The notes: generated by a model from the sequence alone, not told the origin. Counted from the first letter of the stretch, positions 1 through 7,885 are shown. The stretch: DNA of 64,000 nucleotides from Algoriphagus aquimarinus (GCF_007997215.1 NZ_VORW01000004.1:62001-126000); one strand, 5' to 3'. Translations and numbers: made by a program.

Positions 1-998
1 TCTATGGCTGAAACAGTATAAATGTTTGTTCCGTTAGCTCTAGCAGGGGAGTGATTATTTGCATCATCTGATTCATTTCCAGCAGCAAGTGCAACTTTTA
101 CTCCAGCTCCGCCTAATGCAACAACTGCAGCGTCTAATGCTGAGGATACAGGGCCGCCCAAACTCATGTTAGCTACGTCACCTGAATTCGCATTTGCTGT
201 AACATAATCCACTCCAGCAATCACTCCTGAATAAGATCCAGAACCTCTAGAATCCAATACTTTCACTGGCACTACAGTCACACCAGCAGCCACACCAATT
301 ACGCCTATTGAATTATTAATTGCTCCGATAGTTCCTGATACGTGTGTACCATGGCCATTGCCATCTGTGGCAAGGTCTGAATCTCTTCCACTTGAAAAAG
401 CATTGAATCCTGCAGTGATATTCACATTTAGGTCTGGGTGGGAAGAGTCAATTCCTGAATCGATGATGTATGCCTTTTTAGAGCCTGAGTAAGTTGCTCC
501 TCCTCCTACTCTGGTAATTCCGTAAGGAGTTTGCTGACTAGTAGATCCTCCTCCTCCACCATTTCCTGGTTTTTTACCTGATGGTGGTGCTAGTGCAATT
601 ATGCGATCAGGTTCTATTCCTTTTACTGATGGGTCTTTGGAGATGGATTCGAGTTGCTCATCAGATAGAGTGACAGCGAAACCTTGAATAGAATTTCCAT
701 AGACATAAGTCAAGTTTTCTTCGGCTATTCTATACTTTGCCAAAAGCGCAGAACTTGTTTTACGCATAGCATCCTGAGTTGCAACGTAAGATAAATCTTT
801 CCGGAAATTTATTTCCGAAGGTTGAAAAGTAACAATGTACTTCCCAGGTATAATGTCTCCTGATTTGTATCCAACAAACTCCATTGAATCACCGGTGATT
901 GGCGATTCGGCTTCCTGCTGACAAGAGAAAGCAAGAAACGCTAGCAGGACTCCTGCACATAGTACAGGCTTTTTCCAAAGTTGATTTGGGATGGTCAT
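1..998 (-). CDS. S8 (subtilisin-like) serine protease, lipoprotein; C-terminus beyond window
   Basis: This is the N-terminal 332 codons of a secreted protease; the rest lies left of the window. I translated it on the minus strand from an ATG at 998. The protein opens with a hydrophobic segment ending in a lipobox-like FLAFSCQQ, which suggests an outer-membrane or periplasmic lipoprotein. An I9-type propeptide follows (GKYIVTFQP at its start, ending near KGIEPD), then a Gly-rich linker and the S8 catalytic domain. The catalytic Asp lies in YIIDSGIDSSHPD and the catalytic His in GHGTHVSG. The Ser motif should lie in the missing part. The assignment to S8 is secure from these two motifs; the substrate is unknown. 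No gene overlaps it, and the S41 protease gene lies just upstream on the same strand. Confidence 0.9.
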   Translation of the reverse strand, partial: MTIPNQLWKKPVLCAGVLLAFLAFSCQQEAESPITGDSMEFVGYKSGDIIPGKYIVTFQPSEINFRKDLSYVATQDAMRKTSSALLAKYRIAEENLTYVYGNSIQGFAVTLSDEQLESISKDPSVKGIEPDRIIALAPPSGKKPGNGGGGGSTSQQTPYGITRVGGGATYSGSKKAYIIDSGIDSSHPDLNVNITAGFNAFSSGRDSDLATDGNGHGTHVSGTIGAINNSIGVIGVAAGVTVVPVKVLDSRGSGSYSGVIAGVDYVTANANSGDVANMSLGGPVSSALDAAVVALGGAGVKVALAAGNESDDANNHSPARANGTNIYTVSAI

Positions 999-1101
999 AT
1001 GTAAGTGGTTATAGATTGTTATTACCTTGACTCTAAGTGATCAAGCAACATAATCTCTTCAATTAATTTGTGAAAACCAAAATTTAGTGCTCGATTAGAG
1101 T

Positions 1102-1128
1102 AAAAAAAAGCCCCGAATGTCGGGGCTT
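1102..1128 (-). terminator. Rho-independent terminator of the S41 protease gene
   Basis: A 9-bp stem (AAGCCCCGA / TCGGGGCTT, loop ATG) lies at 1108-1128. On the minus strand it is followed by a run of U encoded by the A-run at 1102-1109. It begins only a few bases after the stop codon of the S41 protease gene and separates it from the S8 protease gene. Confidence 0.85.
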
Positions 1129-1133
1129 GGAGA

Positions 1134-2531
1134 TTATTTTATAATGGGAGATTCTATCATCTTCCCAGTCCTAATTTTCTTATCAAGTGTATTAGCTACT
1201 TCCTCTCGATCTATTTTGATGAATCTCCCTGATGAAGGGACACCTGTGATTTGCTCGATGGCTGTTCTGAGCATTATCTCATTTACATCTCCCAATGATT
1301 TAAGTCTCTCAGTATTTTCATTGATAGCTATGTTTGGTGTGAATCCTGTGCTGTAATCCGATTGATCCAAACTATTGAAGCTTTGCGTTACGATCGGTAA
1401 CAAGCCATAAGCATTGTCAGGATTTTTTTCATCTTCAATCGCGATTGAACCTACGTTTTTACCGTAAGTGACAGCACCTATAAGAAAGACATCCATGTAG
1501 GGCTTTAGTCCATTGATAATTAATTCCGATGCTGAAGCTGTTCCGCCAGAGGTTAGAACATAGAGACGGCTATCGTTTAAGGTATTGCCAAGGTTTTGAG
1601 CTTTATTCAAAAACGCGGTTTTCACGCTGCTCAATGCGGGTATTTCTGAAGCAAGTAACTTGTTGTATTTGGTTTTTGAGAAAATGTCAGAGCTAGTAAC
1701 TCCAGGAGCTATTAGGCTAGCTAGATTTACGGCAGAGGATACGTACCCACCACCATTGTAGCGAAGATCCAATACTAAATTGTTTACATTTTCTGCCTTC
1801 AATTTGGCAAAAATAGCATCCATTTCATTGTCATACTTTGTGTTGTCCGAAGCAGTGCCTGGGGCAAAAAAGTTGTAAATCACATATCCGATTTTTTGAT
1901 TATTTATCGTGTATACTGTGTCAAGAAAATTAGGGTCTTCCGAGAATTCCACTGGTGTAATCGAAATATCATCCATTGCCACATATGCTCCAGCTTCGTC
2001 GCTATATCGCAATGGTTTAATAGTATGGGTAGTTTCAGTTTCATCCAGAAGCTCTCTATAATTATTTACAGTTATCTGTTTTCCGTTTATAGCTACAATC
2101 GCATCACCACGCTTCAAATCTTTAGATGCAGCTGGACTGTTTTTCTTTACATAAAGAACCTCAGCGTAGACGTCGTCGGAATCAGGGATTCTGTACAATT
2201 TAAATTCGTATCCGGGATCTAAAGAAATTCCGCTCAGCGAGTTTATCAGTTCTTGATAATCTGGATAAATTACTGAAAAACGATCTGTAGGAGTGTAGAG
2301 TAAGGATTTGAAGTAATCCGTAGGGTCAGAAGTCGCTGCGATTGGAGTGCCTAGATTAAGTCTCCAATAGTAAACTTCATCCATCACATCATAAATCCAA
2401 TTGTTGATTTCTTCTTCTAGCGTGAGTTCAGCGTCGATAACAGGATCTTTATCATCGTCTTTGTTACAGCTCCAAAGTAATCCACTTAGAATTACAAAGA
2501 AGAAAGCTCTTGAGAGTAGGGTAGATTTCAT
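1134..2531 (-). CDS. S41 family peptidase (C-terminal-processing type) lipoprotein with PDZ domain
   Basis: A 465-residue exported protease. The N-terminus is a lipoprotein signal with the lipobox around LLWSC (residue 22). A PDZ-like segment spans about 105-195 and includes the AIVAING core. The S41 catalytic domain runs from about 210 to 425. The nucleophile lies in the TASASE motif (331-336) and the general-base Lys in YGKN (356-359). VLDLRYNGGG near 253-262 is the usual substrate-loop motif of the family. Such proteins cleave C-terminal tails of envelope proteins; this one's substrate is unknown. It starts at an ATG at 2531 and ends at a clear terminator, so it looks monocistronic. Confidence 0.93.
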   Translation of the reverse strand: MKSTLLSRAFFFVILSGLLWSCNKDDDKDPVIDAELTLEEEINNWIYDVMDEVYYWRLNLGTPIAATSDPTDYFKSLLYTPTDRFSVIYPDYQELINSLSGISLDPGYEFKLYRIPDSDDVYAEVLYVKKNSPAASKDLKRGDAIVAINGKQITVNNYRELLDETETTHTIKPLRYSDEAGAYVAMDDISITPVEFSEDPNFLDTVYTINNQKIGYVIYNFFAPGTASDNTKYDNEMDAIFAKLKAENVNNLVLDLRYNGGGYVSSAVNLASLIAPGVTSSDIFSKTKYNKLLASEIPALSSVKTAFLNKAQNLGNTLNDSRLYVLTSGGTASASELIINGLKPYMDVFLIGAVTYGKNVGSIAIEDEKNPDNAYGLLPIVTQSFNSLDQSDYSTGFTPNIAINENTERLKSLGDVNEIMLRTAIEQITGVPSSGRFIKIDREEVANTLDKKIRTGKMIESPIIK

Positions 2532-2596
2532 ATTTGGGAAGTTTGGATAATTACAAACGTAGCATTTGCAATTCCGGTTGATTAAGACAAGAAATA

Positions 2597-3307
2597 TTAA
2601 TAAGTAGAACCATAAGACACGTCATGTGTTTGACTGTCCAGTAGCTCTCCATTTTCGCATTTTAATACACGATATGGGTACTTACGAAGTAAATCATAAT
2701 TATGGGTTGCCATTAATATAGCAGTTCCCTTTTTATTAATCTCTTGGAAAAGTTTGAAGATGCCATCTGCTACATCTGGGTCAAGATTTCCAGTAGGCTC
2801 ATCAGCCAGTAAAATCGATGGCTCATTTAGCAAAGCTCTCGCGATCACTACACGTTGTTGCTCTCCGCCGGATAATTGGTGAGGCATTTTGCTAGAAGCA
2901 TTATTTAACCCTACTAAAAGCAGTACTTCAGCCATTCGTTCATTGATTTTTGCTTTGTCTTTCCAACCTGTGGCTCTCATGACAAATGCTAGATTTTCAG
3001 CTACAGAGCGATCATTGAAGAGTTGGAAATCTTGAAAAATGATCCCGATTTTCCTTCTTAGAAATGGGATCTCTTTGGTCTTAATATTTTCCAGGTTAAA
3101 TCCTGCTACCTCAGCACTTCCACTTCTTAACTCAAGATCTGCATAGAGTGTTTTTAATAAGGAGCTTTTGCCGCTACCAGTTCTTCCGATTAGAAACACA
3201 AATTCGTGCTGCTCTACCGAAAAATTCACATTGGTAAGTATAGGGTCTATTCCCTGAAAGATCGTCGCCTGGTTTACCTGAAGTACAGGCTGAGTACTGA
3301 AGTCCAT
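2597..3307 (-). CDS. ftsE: FtsE-like ABC transporter ATP-binding protein
   Basis: A 236-residue ABC ATPase. It has Walker A at 41-49 (GRTGSGKSS), a Q-loop near FQDFQLF, the signature LSGGEQQR at 145-152 and Walker B ILLADE at 165-170 followed by PTGNLD. Size and sequence match FtsE, the cytoplasmic ATPase that works with the membrane protein FtsX to control septal peptidoglycan hydrolysis. No ftsX is present beside it; in Bacteroidota the two genes are often unlinked. A LolD/MacB-type ATPase is the main alternative because these families share motifs. Only 2 nt separate it from the 67-codon gene upstream, so the two are probably co-transcribed. Confidence 0.8.
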   Translation of the reverse strand: MDFSTQPVLQVNQATIFQGIDPILTNVNFSVEQHEFVFLIGRTGSGKSSLLKTLYADLELRSGSAEVAGFNLENIKTKEIPFLRRKIGIIFQDFQLFNDRSVAENLAFVMRATGWKDKAKINERMAEVLLLVGLNNASSKMPHQLSGGEQQRVVIARALLNEPSILLADEPTGNLDPDVADGIFKLFQEINKKGTAILMATHNYDLLRKYPYRVLKCENGELLDSQTHDVSYGSTY

Positions 3308-3309
3308 TC

Positions 3310-3513
3310 TTATAATTCTAATTTTTGCAATTTCCCAAAAGGAAGACCTTTGATTAACGCTTCAAGTTCTTCTTCCTTTCCTTCCAGACCAAATTTCTCT
3401 ATTTTTTTCAAGGGTCTATCGGCCCTGAAATAGGCAACCAATACAAAGTTTTCATCTCTGATCTGTATGTAATCAGGGATTTTCGCTTTGCCTTTTACTT
3501 TGATAATATACAT
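3310..3513 (-). CDS. Small conserved-looking protein of unknown function (67 aa)
   Basis: I placed the start at the ATG at 3513, giving MYIIKVKGKAKIPDY at the N-terminus. A longer reading frame would run back into the aldolase gene and across its terminator, which is unlikely. The product is charged and rich in Lys, Glu and Leu, with a predicted beta-rich N-terminal half (IQIRDENFVLVAYF) and a helical C-terminal half (EGKEEELEALIKGL). There is no signal peptide. It lies 2 nt upstream of ftsE on the same strand, suggesting co-transcription and possibly a shared role. I do not recognise the family. Confidence 0.65.
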   Translation of the reverse strand: MYIIKVKGKAKIPDYIQIRDENFVLVAYFRADRPLKKIEKFGLEGKEEELEALIKGLPFGKLQKLEL

Positions 3514-3524
3514 AGGGGGAATTA

Positions 3525-3551
3525 AAAAAAGACCGACAGTAGCCGGTCTTT
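3525..3551 (-). terminator. Rho-independent terminator of the fructose-6-phosphate aldolase gene
   Basis: An 8-bp stem AAAGACCG / CGGTCTTT (3528-3535 with 3544-3551) follows the aldolase stop codon at 3558. On the minus strand it is followed by U residues. It lies directly in front of the 67-codon gene, so that gene and ftsE need either read-through or their own promoter. Confidence 0.75.
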
Positions 3552-3557
3552 CATGTG

Positions 3558-4217
3558 TTATTTTCCAGCTGCCTTCGCGTGATCTGCCAAAAATGTTGCC
3601 AAACCAGAATCGGTAAGTGGATGATTTAACAAGCCAGTGATTACTTTCAATGGACAAGTCACTACGTCAGCACCAGCTTCAGCACATTTCAATAAGTGCA
3701 TGGTATGTCTTACAGACGCTGCAAGAACTTCAGTCTCAAATCCGTAATTGCCATAGATATGAACGATCTGAGCGATAAGATCCATCCCGTCAAAACCGAT
3801 GTCATCTAGTCTGCCTATAAAAGGAGATACGTATGATGCTCCTGCTTTTGCCGCCAAAAGAGCTTGACCTGCAGAGAAAATTAATGTACAGTTTGTACGG
3901 ATTCCCTCGTTGCTGAAATATTTAAGCGCTTTCACACCGTCTTTGATCATCGGGATTTTCACTACGATCTTGTCATCGATCTTCGCAAGTTCTTTACCTT
4001 CTCTGATCATTCCTTCGTAATCTGTAGAGATTACTTCAGCACTTACTTTATCATCTACGATTTCACAGATCGCTTTGTAGTGAGCTCTTACTTTTTCGTC
4101 CCCACTGATGCCTTCTTTGGCCATTAGGGAAGGATTGGTTGTTACACCGTCTAAAACACCTAGGTCATAAGCTTCGCGAATGTCATCTAGGTTGGCTGTG
4201 TCAATAAAGAATTTCAT
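3558..4217 (-). CDS. fsa: Fructose-6-phosphate aldolase / short transaldolase
   Basis: A 219-residue TIM-barrel class I aldolase of the MipB/TalC type, much shorter than classical transaldolases (over 300 aa). The N-terminus [13 protein letters not shown] and the following GVTTNPSL are hallmarks of this family. The Schiff-base Lys lies in VVKIPM (Lys87). The conserved block [26 protein letters not shown] can be read in two halves around residues 108-133. It should be cytosolic and act either as transaldolase in the pentose phosphate pathway or as fructose-6-phosphate aldolase. Sequence alone does not settle which. It starts with an ATG at 4217 and ends in a terminator at 3525-3551. Confidence 0.9.
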   Translation of the reverse strand: MKFFIDTANLDDIREAYDLGVLDGVTTNPSLMAKEGISGDEKVRAHYKAICEIVDDKVSAEVISTDYEGMIREGKELAKIDDKIVVKIPMIKDGVKALKYFSNEGIRTNCTLIFSAGQALLAAKAGASYVSPFIGRLDDIGFDGMDLIAQIVHIYGNYGFETEVLAASVRHTMHLLKCAEAGADVVTCPLKVITGLLNHPLTDSGLATFLADHAKAAGK

Positions 4218-4669
4218 GTTTGAATTGTTTAATAGGTATGGAAACCTCTTTTCTCAGGTTTTGTTATTCCTGTCTTTCTTTAAAAACAGGGCAAAAGCCA
4301 TTTAAAAAGCATGATTCCAAATGGATTTGATTGTGAAAACAAAGTTAGAAGATAAATCAAGATTTAGAACCTGATTGGAGAGGTGAGGCAAAAAACATTG
4401 AAGAATTAACACTTCAAAAGTTGGTGTGAAGTGGTGAAGAGAAAAATTGTAAGTAGTTAGTGGTGAGCTATGAGTAGTGTTTTGACTACTTTTGAGTCAG
4501 TTCGTCATTATAACTATCGGGATTGAAGGTGTTGTCAATGATCAAATTCAATGAGCAATTGCCAATTTGAAAAAGAAAGTCTCTATAGCTAAAGAGGGTG
4601 AAGTGAGGTTTTGTAGAGTTCGTGTCCCATATGGTTAATTGATTTCCATAAAAAATTTAGGACAAAAAA
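4218..4669. other. Intergenic region between fsa and the SRP RNA gene
   Basis: About 450 nt without a convincing gene. On the minus strand a TAACTTTG box (4347 to 4340) fits the Bacteroidota -7 consensus TAnnTTTG and could drive fsa, but I see no well-spaced TTTG -33 element, so this is weak. The A-run at 4664-4669 encodes the U-tract that ends the SRP RNA. I see no other structure. Confidence 0.5.
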
Positions 4670-4750
4670 GAAGCGGCATCGCACCGCTCAACCACCTACC
4701 CTTGCTTCCTTCCGGACCTGGGGGATTCAGCAGGAGCTGGTCGTGCCGCC
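4670..4750 (-). ncRNA. ffs: Small bacterial signal recognition particle RNA (4.5S type)
   Basis: The minus strand carries the universally conserved SRP apical domain: GGTCCGGAAGGAAGCA followed by AGGGTAGGT. The terminal stem forms from GCGGCA near the 5' end and TGCCGC near the 3' end. A U-rich tract follows the 3' end (A-run at 4664-4669 on the plus strand) and acts as terminator. The RNA binds Ffh and targets nascent membrane proteins to FtsY. The ends are estimated from the stem and the promoter, so they may be off by a few bases. Confidence 0.93.
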
Positions 4751-4754
4751 GGGA

Positions 4755-4784
4755 CAAAAGTAAGGAGAAAATTATTCTTTCCAA
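4755..4784 (-). promoter_or_regulatory. Promoter of the SRP RNA gene (Bacteroidota type)
   Basis: The -7 box is TACTTTTG (4762 to 4755, minus strand), a full match to TAnnTTTG. A TTGG element (CCAA at 4781-4784 on the plus strand) lies about 19 nt upstream, which suits the -33 position. The predicted transcription start falls at about 4750, the first base of the RNA as deduced from its stem. Confidence 0.7.
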
Positions 4785-4871
4785 TAATCTTACTCCGGAT
4801 TGCAGAATCAGCCGCTTTTAGCGCTGACAGTGAGGAACATTAATTTCAAATTTGAGATTTCAAATTTGAAA

Positions 4872-5102
4872 TTACTTCGTTTTCGCAAGATGCATCTGGA
4901 ATTCCAGGACATTACAATGGATGAATTCATCCTCTGCAAGATCCTCAAAAATATCCTCGTCAAACTCCATTTCTGTTTTTTCTATTTTTCCGTCGGGATG
5001 AACGATCAATTCAATCCCAGTAAATGTGCCAGAATCTACTTGTACTAATACTTGGTAATCGTCAAAAACTCGTTTGAAATATTGTGGAAATGCCTTTGCC
5101 AT
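4872..5102 (-). CDS. Small acidic protein of unknown function (76 aa)
   Basis: I chose the ATG at 5102 (MAKAFPQYF) rather than the upstream ATG at 5132, because the extra ten residues look like untranslated A/T-rich sequence. The product is cytosolic-looking. Its first half resembles a small beta-barrel (YQVLVQVDSGTFTGIELIV), and its second half is strongly acidic (MEFDEDIFEDLAEDEF). No known motif was recognised. An A/T-rich inverted repeat (4842-4851 with 4864-4873) overlaps its 3' end. It is followed by the SRP RNA gene on the same strand and preceded by a secreted protein gene. Confidence 0.6.
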   Translation of the reverse strand: MAKAFPQYFKRVFDDYQVLVQVDSGTFTGIELIVHPDGKIEKTEMEFDEDIFEDLAEDEFIHCNVLEFQMHLAKTK

Positions 5103-5140
5103 AATTTTTTTTTCATAAAAATAGCCAATCATTTTTGACT

Positions 5141-5683
5141 TTAATTGGAGGAATAATAAGAGGTAGTGTAGACTTGATAGTATTCATCAGATGGGCTTAG
5201 GGTTTCTTTCACTCTGTCAAATACATAAAATGCTTGAAGGAGGAAGTCCTTCTCTCCGTAGGTCTTTGCATAGCCAATTCCTTGATTTTTCACGTTAAAA
5301 AGCACACCGTATGGGCCGATTATTTCATAACCATTGGCATTTCGCTTTCTTTTTAGCTTGATTGTTTCACCGTCTTTGAATTCAAATCGTGCAGTTCCAA
5401 AAAAGTAGCTTCCTTTACCTCGAGCGATTTCCTCGTTGGTTTGTTTATCGACTATTCTTGCATTGTGAATGCTCTGCGCATCTTTATTATAGAAAAAGCG
5501 CAACTCTGTAGATTCACTTTTTAGATCCGCAAAGCGGTACCCTTGATCTATGTTTAGATTGGTTTGCTTTCCTGCTTCATCTCCGTACTTTATCTGATGA
5601 GCTGGTGTACTCCATGTAGGATTGCTTTGGGAATAGGCACTTGAGGTAAGTAAAAGTGCAACAATTGCGAATAAAAATCTCAT
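5141..5683 (-). CDS. Secreted protein of unknown function (180 aa)
   Basis: The N-terminus MRFLFAIVALLLTSSAYSQ is a clear type I signal peptide with cleavage after YSQ or before it. The mature part is about 160 residues, mostly beta-strand by pattern, rich in Lys, Asp and Tyr, and ends in a Tyr/Ser-rich tail (YYQVYTTSYYSS). There are no cysteines and no transmembrane segment after the signal, so a periplasmic or outer-membrane-facing location is inferred. The family was not recognised. It is transcribed away from the trp leader region, with about 100 nt between its start and the trp promoter. Confidence 0.75.
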   Translation of the reverse strand: MRFLFAIVALLLTSSAYSQSNPTWSTPAHQIKYGDEAGKQTNLNIDQGYRFADLKSESTELRFFYNKDAQSIHNARIVDKQTNEEIARGKGSYFFGTARFEFKDGETIKLKRKRNANGYEIIGPYGVLFNVKNQGIGYAKTYGEKDFLLQAFYVFDRVKETLSPSDEYYQVYTTSYYSSN

Positions 5684-5787
5684 AACGTTGTTTTTTGAAC
5701 CTAATGGTTTTCACGGTTTTATACTCAGTAAGTTTTAAAGGATTGAGTATAACAATTCGATTTTTTTGAAAAAAAACAAAAAGATGC

Positions 5788-5817
5788 TTTGTACTTAACA
5801 ATCCCTTTCTAAATTTG
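5788..5817 (+). promoter_or_regulatory. Promoter of the trp operon (Bacteroidota sigma-A type)
   Basis: TTTG at 5788-5791 and TAAATTTG at 5810-5817 are separated by 18 nt. They match the Bacteroidota pattern TTTG, spacer, TAnnTTTG. The expected start of transcription is at about 5822-5826. This leaves only a few bases before the ATG of the leader peptide at 5829, so the leader mRNA would be almost leaderless. Confidence 0.75.
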
Positions 5818-5828
5818 CTCTCATTCTT

Positions 5829-5891
5829 ATGAAAACAATCGCAAACAAAAACTGGTGGTGGCATTCTTACTCTTTCCAAAAGGAAGTTTAG
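5829..5891 (+). CDS. trpL: trp operon leader peptide (attenuation), 20 aa
   Basis: The ATG at 5829 opens a 20-codon reading frame ending in TAG at 5889-5891. The peptide contains three consecutive Trp codons (5853-5861) followed by His-Ser-Tyr-Ser-Phe. Three adjacent codons for a rare amino acid, sited between a promoter and a terminator hairpin in front of trpE, are the classic arrangement of ribosome-mediated attenuation. When charged tRNA-Trp is scarce the ribosome should stall here and keep the downstream terminator from forming. Tyr and Phe codons follow, which is notable because the operon ends with a DAHP synthase gene. This is inference from layout; no expression data are available. 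Confidence 0.85.
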   Translation: MKTIANKNWWWHSYSFQKEV

Positions 5892-5892
5892 A

Positions 5893-5963
5893 AAGCCCCT
5901 GCATTTAATTTTGCGTTACGACATAGTATAAAAGGCTTACTGGATTTCCGGTAAGCCTTTTTT
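5893..5963 (+). terminator. Transcription attenuator of the trp operon
   Basis: A 13-bp stem (5931-5943 with 5948-5960, arms AAAGGCTTACTGG and CCGGTAAGCCTTT, loop ATTT, one T-G pair) is followed by six T residues at 5958-5963. It ends 20 nt before the trpE ATG. A competing pairing is possible between AAGCC at 5893-5897, directly after the leader stop codon, and GGCTT at 5934-5938 in the 5' arm. That could be part of the antiterminator, but at 5 bp it is a weak proposal. Confidence 0.85.
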
Positions 5964-5982
5964 CATTATAAAAATCCACAAA

Positions 5983-7395
5983 ATGACTCAAGTGAAATTT
6001 CCCATACTAACTACCTACCGGAAGAGATTGGCAGATACGATCACGCCGGTAAGCATTTATTTGCAGATCAGAGATCGCTTTGCCAATCCAATCTTGCTTG
6101 AGAGTTCAGACTATCATGGACACGAAAACAGCTATTCCTATATCTGTTTTAATCCTCTGGCTACATTCACTTTCAATGATGGTATGGTGGTCGAGAACCT
6201 ACCTTTTGGCAAAAAAGAGTCATATGAAGTGAGTTCTAATCAAAAGCTAATGCAGTGCTTGCGTGCCTTCGGTAGCAAGTTTGATGTAGCTCCAGACAAT
6301 TTCAAATTTAGTTCAAATGGTCTTTTTGGATACATCCAATATGATACGGTAGCCTATTTTGAAGATATTAATCTAAAGAACACGACTCCCACAGAAGTGC
6401 CGATGATGCAATATTCGGTCTACCAAAATGTAATCGTAGTAGATCATTATAAAAATGAATTGCATCTGCTGGAGCACAGAGTAGCTGGAGCGGAAAATGT
6501 GGAAAGAATGGAAGAAATTGAACGTCTACTTACCAACAAGAACATTCCGAGTTACTCTTTCCAGCGTATAGGGGAAGAAGAATCAAATTATACAGACGAG
6601 GAATTCTTAAAGATTTTGAATCAGGGCCGTGAGCATTGTTTCAAAGGAGATGTCTTCCAGATTGTCCTTTCACGTCGATTTAGTACGGCTTTCAAAGGGG
6701 ATGAATTCAATGTGTATCGTGCGCTTAGATCTGTCAATCCTTCTCCTTATTTATTCTACTTCGACTATGGCTCCTTCAAGGTTTTTGGAAGTTCTCCAGA
6801 AGCTCAGATTGTGGTTAAGGATAAAAAAGCAACGATTTATCCAATTGCAGGTACTTTTCGCAGAACGGGCAATGATCTAGAAGATGCGAAGCTTGCCAGA
6901 AAGCTCTACGATGATCCAAAGGAAAACTCAGAGCATGTGATGCTGGTAGATCTAGCAAGAAATGACCTGAGCAGATCTTCCGAAAAAGTCACCGTGGATG
7001 TTTTCAAAGAAATTCAATATTATTCACACGTAATTCATCTGGTATCCAAAGTGACTGGGGAATTGCCAGAAAACACCAATCCACTTCAACTCGTAGCGGA
7101 TACATTTCCCGCAGGGACACTTTCGGGAGCTCCAAAATACCGAGCGATGGAATTGATCGATGAGCTTGAGAATGTTTCCAGAACATTTTATGGTGGAGCT
7201 ATCGGTTATTTGGGATTCAATGGAGATTTCAATCACGCGATATTGATCCGGTCCTTTGTTTCAGAAAACAATCAACTTAGATTTCAAGCGGGGGCTGGTG
7301 TTGTTGCCAAATCTACCATTCCATCCGAATTGCAGGAAGTCGCCAATAAGTTGGAAGCGCTGAGAGTTGCACTTCGCACCGCGGAAGCCATCTGA
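5983..7395 (+). CDS. trpE: Anthranilate synthase component I
   Basis: A 470-residue chorismate-binding enzyme. With TrpG it converts chorismate and glutamine to anthranilate, the first committed step of tryptophan synthesis. The feedback-inhibition motif LLES is present at 38-41, so allosteric control by Trp is likely. The C-terminal catalytic domain shows GDVFQIVLSRRF, the block PIAGTFRRTG, and FPAGTLSGAPK before the C-terminal third. Family length is normal. It is the first structural gene after the attenuator. Its stop codon (7393-7395) directly touches the inverted end of the four-helix-bundle cassette. Confidence 0.97.
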   Translation: MTQVKFPILTTYRKRLADTITPVSIYLQIRDRFANPILLESSDYHGHENSYSYICFNPLATFTFNDGMVVENLPFGKKESYEVSSNQKLMQCLRAFGSKFDVAPDNFKFSSNGLFGYIQYDTVAYFEDINLKNTTPTEVPMMQYSVYQNVIVVDHYKNELHLLEHRVAGAENVERMEEIERLLTNKNIPSYSFQRIGEEESNYTDEEFLKILNQGREHCFKGDVFQIVLSRRFSTAFKGDEFNVYRALRSVNPSPYLFYFDYGSFKVFGSSPEAQIVVKDKKATIYPIAGTFRRTGNDLEDAKLARKLYDDPKENSEHVMLVDLARNDLSRSSEKVTVDVFKEIQYYSHVIHLVSKVTGELPENTNPLQLVADTFPAGTLSGAPKYRAMELIDELENVSRTFYGGAIGYLGFNGDFNHAILIRSFVSENNQLRFQAGAGVVAKSTIPSELQEVANKLEALRVALRTAEAI

Positions 7396-7844
7396 TTGGA
7401 AAATTGCAAGATTTTAATATTGAAAAATTATGGCAAAATATGAGCGGTTTGAAGATTTACCCGTTTGGCAACACGCTATCAGAATAGGGGTGAGAATATA
7501 TCAACTAGTGGAGTCAGAAAAATTAGCTAAAGACTATCGTGCCAAAGATCAATTAATAGGGTCTGCAATTTCGGTTTCAAATAATATAGCGGAAGGTTTT
7601 GAATACAATCGAAATCGCCAGTTTATCCGCTATTTAGAAATATCAAAAGGATCTGCGGGAGAGCTCCGTAGCCAGTTGTTTTTGTTGCTTTCTGCAGGAA
7701 AAATAGATGAACAGACTTACCAAGAATCTACCTGGAATTAATTGACATGTCAAGTGAATTAAAAGGTTTAATCAAATACCTAAATGAATTTGAAGATAGA
7801 AAAAGGAAAGGAGGGTAACTCTGGATAATCTTTCGATTTTCCAA
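7396..7844 (+). mobile_element. IVP/S23-type four-helix-bundle cassette inserted between trpE and trpG
   Basis: The segment starts one base after the trpE stop codon. Its left end (7396-7413, TTGGAAAATTGCAAGATT) is the reverse complement of its right end (7827-7844) at 16 of 18 positions. Between them lies a single four-helix-bundle gene. Such small genes are known as intervening-sequence proteins in rRNA genes and as dispersed single-gene units in Bacteroidota. The right flank continues into repeated TCTTTCAA words up to trpG. The mobility is inferred from the inverted ends and the placement inside an otherwise tight operon; no transposase is present. Confidence 0.6.
7430..7818 (+). pseudogene. 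Four-helix-bundle protein (23S rRNA intervening-sequence protein family), frameshifted near the 3' end
   Basis: The ATG at 7430 opens a frame (MAKYERFEDLPVWQ start) that matches the IVP/S23 family, with the conserved IGSAISVSNNIAEGFE block at about residues 45-60 and FIRYLEISKGSAGELRSQL at about 66-84. The frame stops at 7739-7741 after 103 residues. The missing C-terminal helix (LIDMSSELKGLIKYL) is encoded in another frame at about 7738-7782 and runs to a stop at 7816-7818. A single-base indel near 7727-7735 explains this. The protein may be inactive or merely shortened; a sequencing error cannot be excluded. Family function is poorly understood. Confidence 0.75.
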
Positions 7845-7885
7845 TATTCTAATCTTTCAATCTTCAACTATTTCAATTAATTAAA

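Noticed and set aside
5577..5879. A 100-codon minus-strand open frame crossing the trp leader region
   Set aside because: It overlaps the secreted-protein gene start in another frame and is antisense to the well-supported leader peptide and promoter; composition looks like chance.
7004..7236. 60-70 codon minus-strand frames inside trpE
   Set aside because: Shadows of the trpE coding sequence, with no independent signals.
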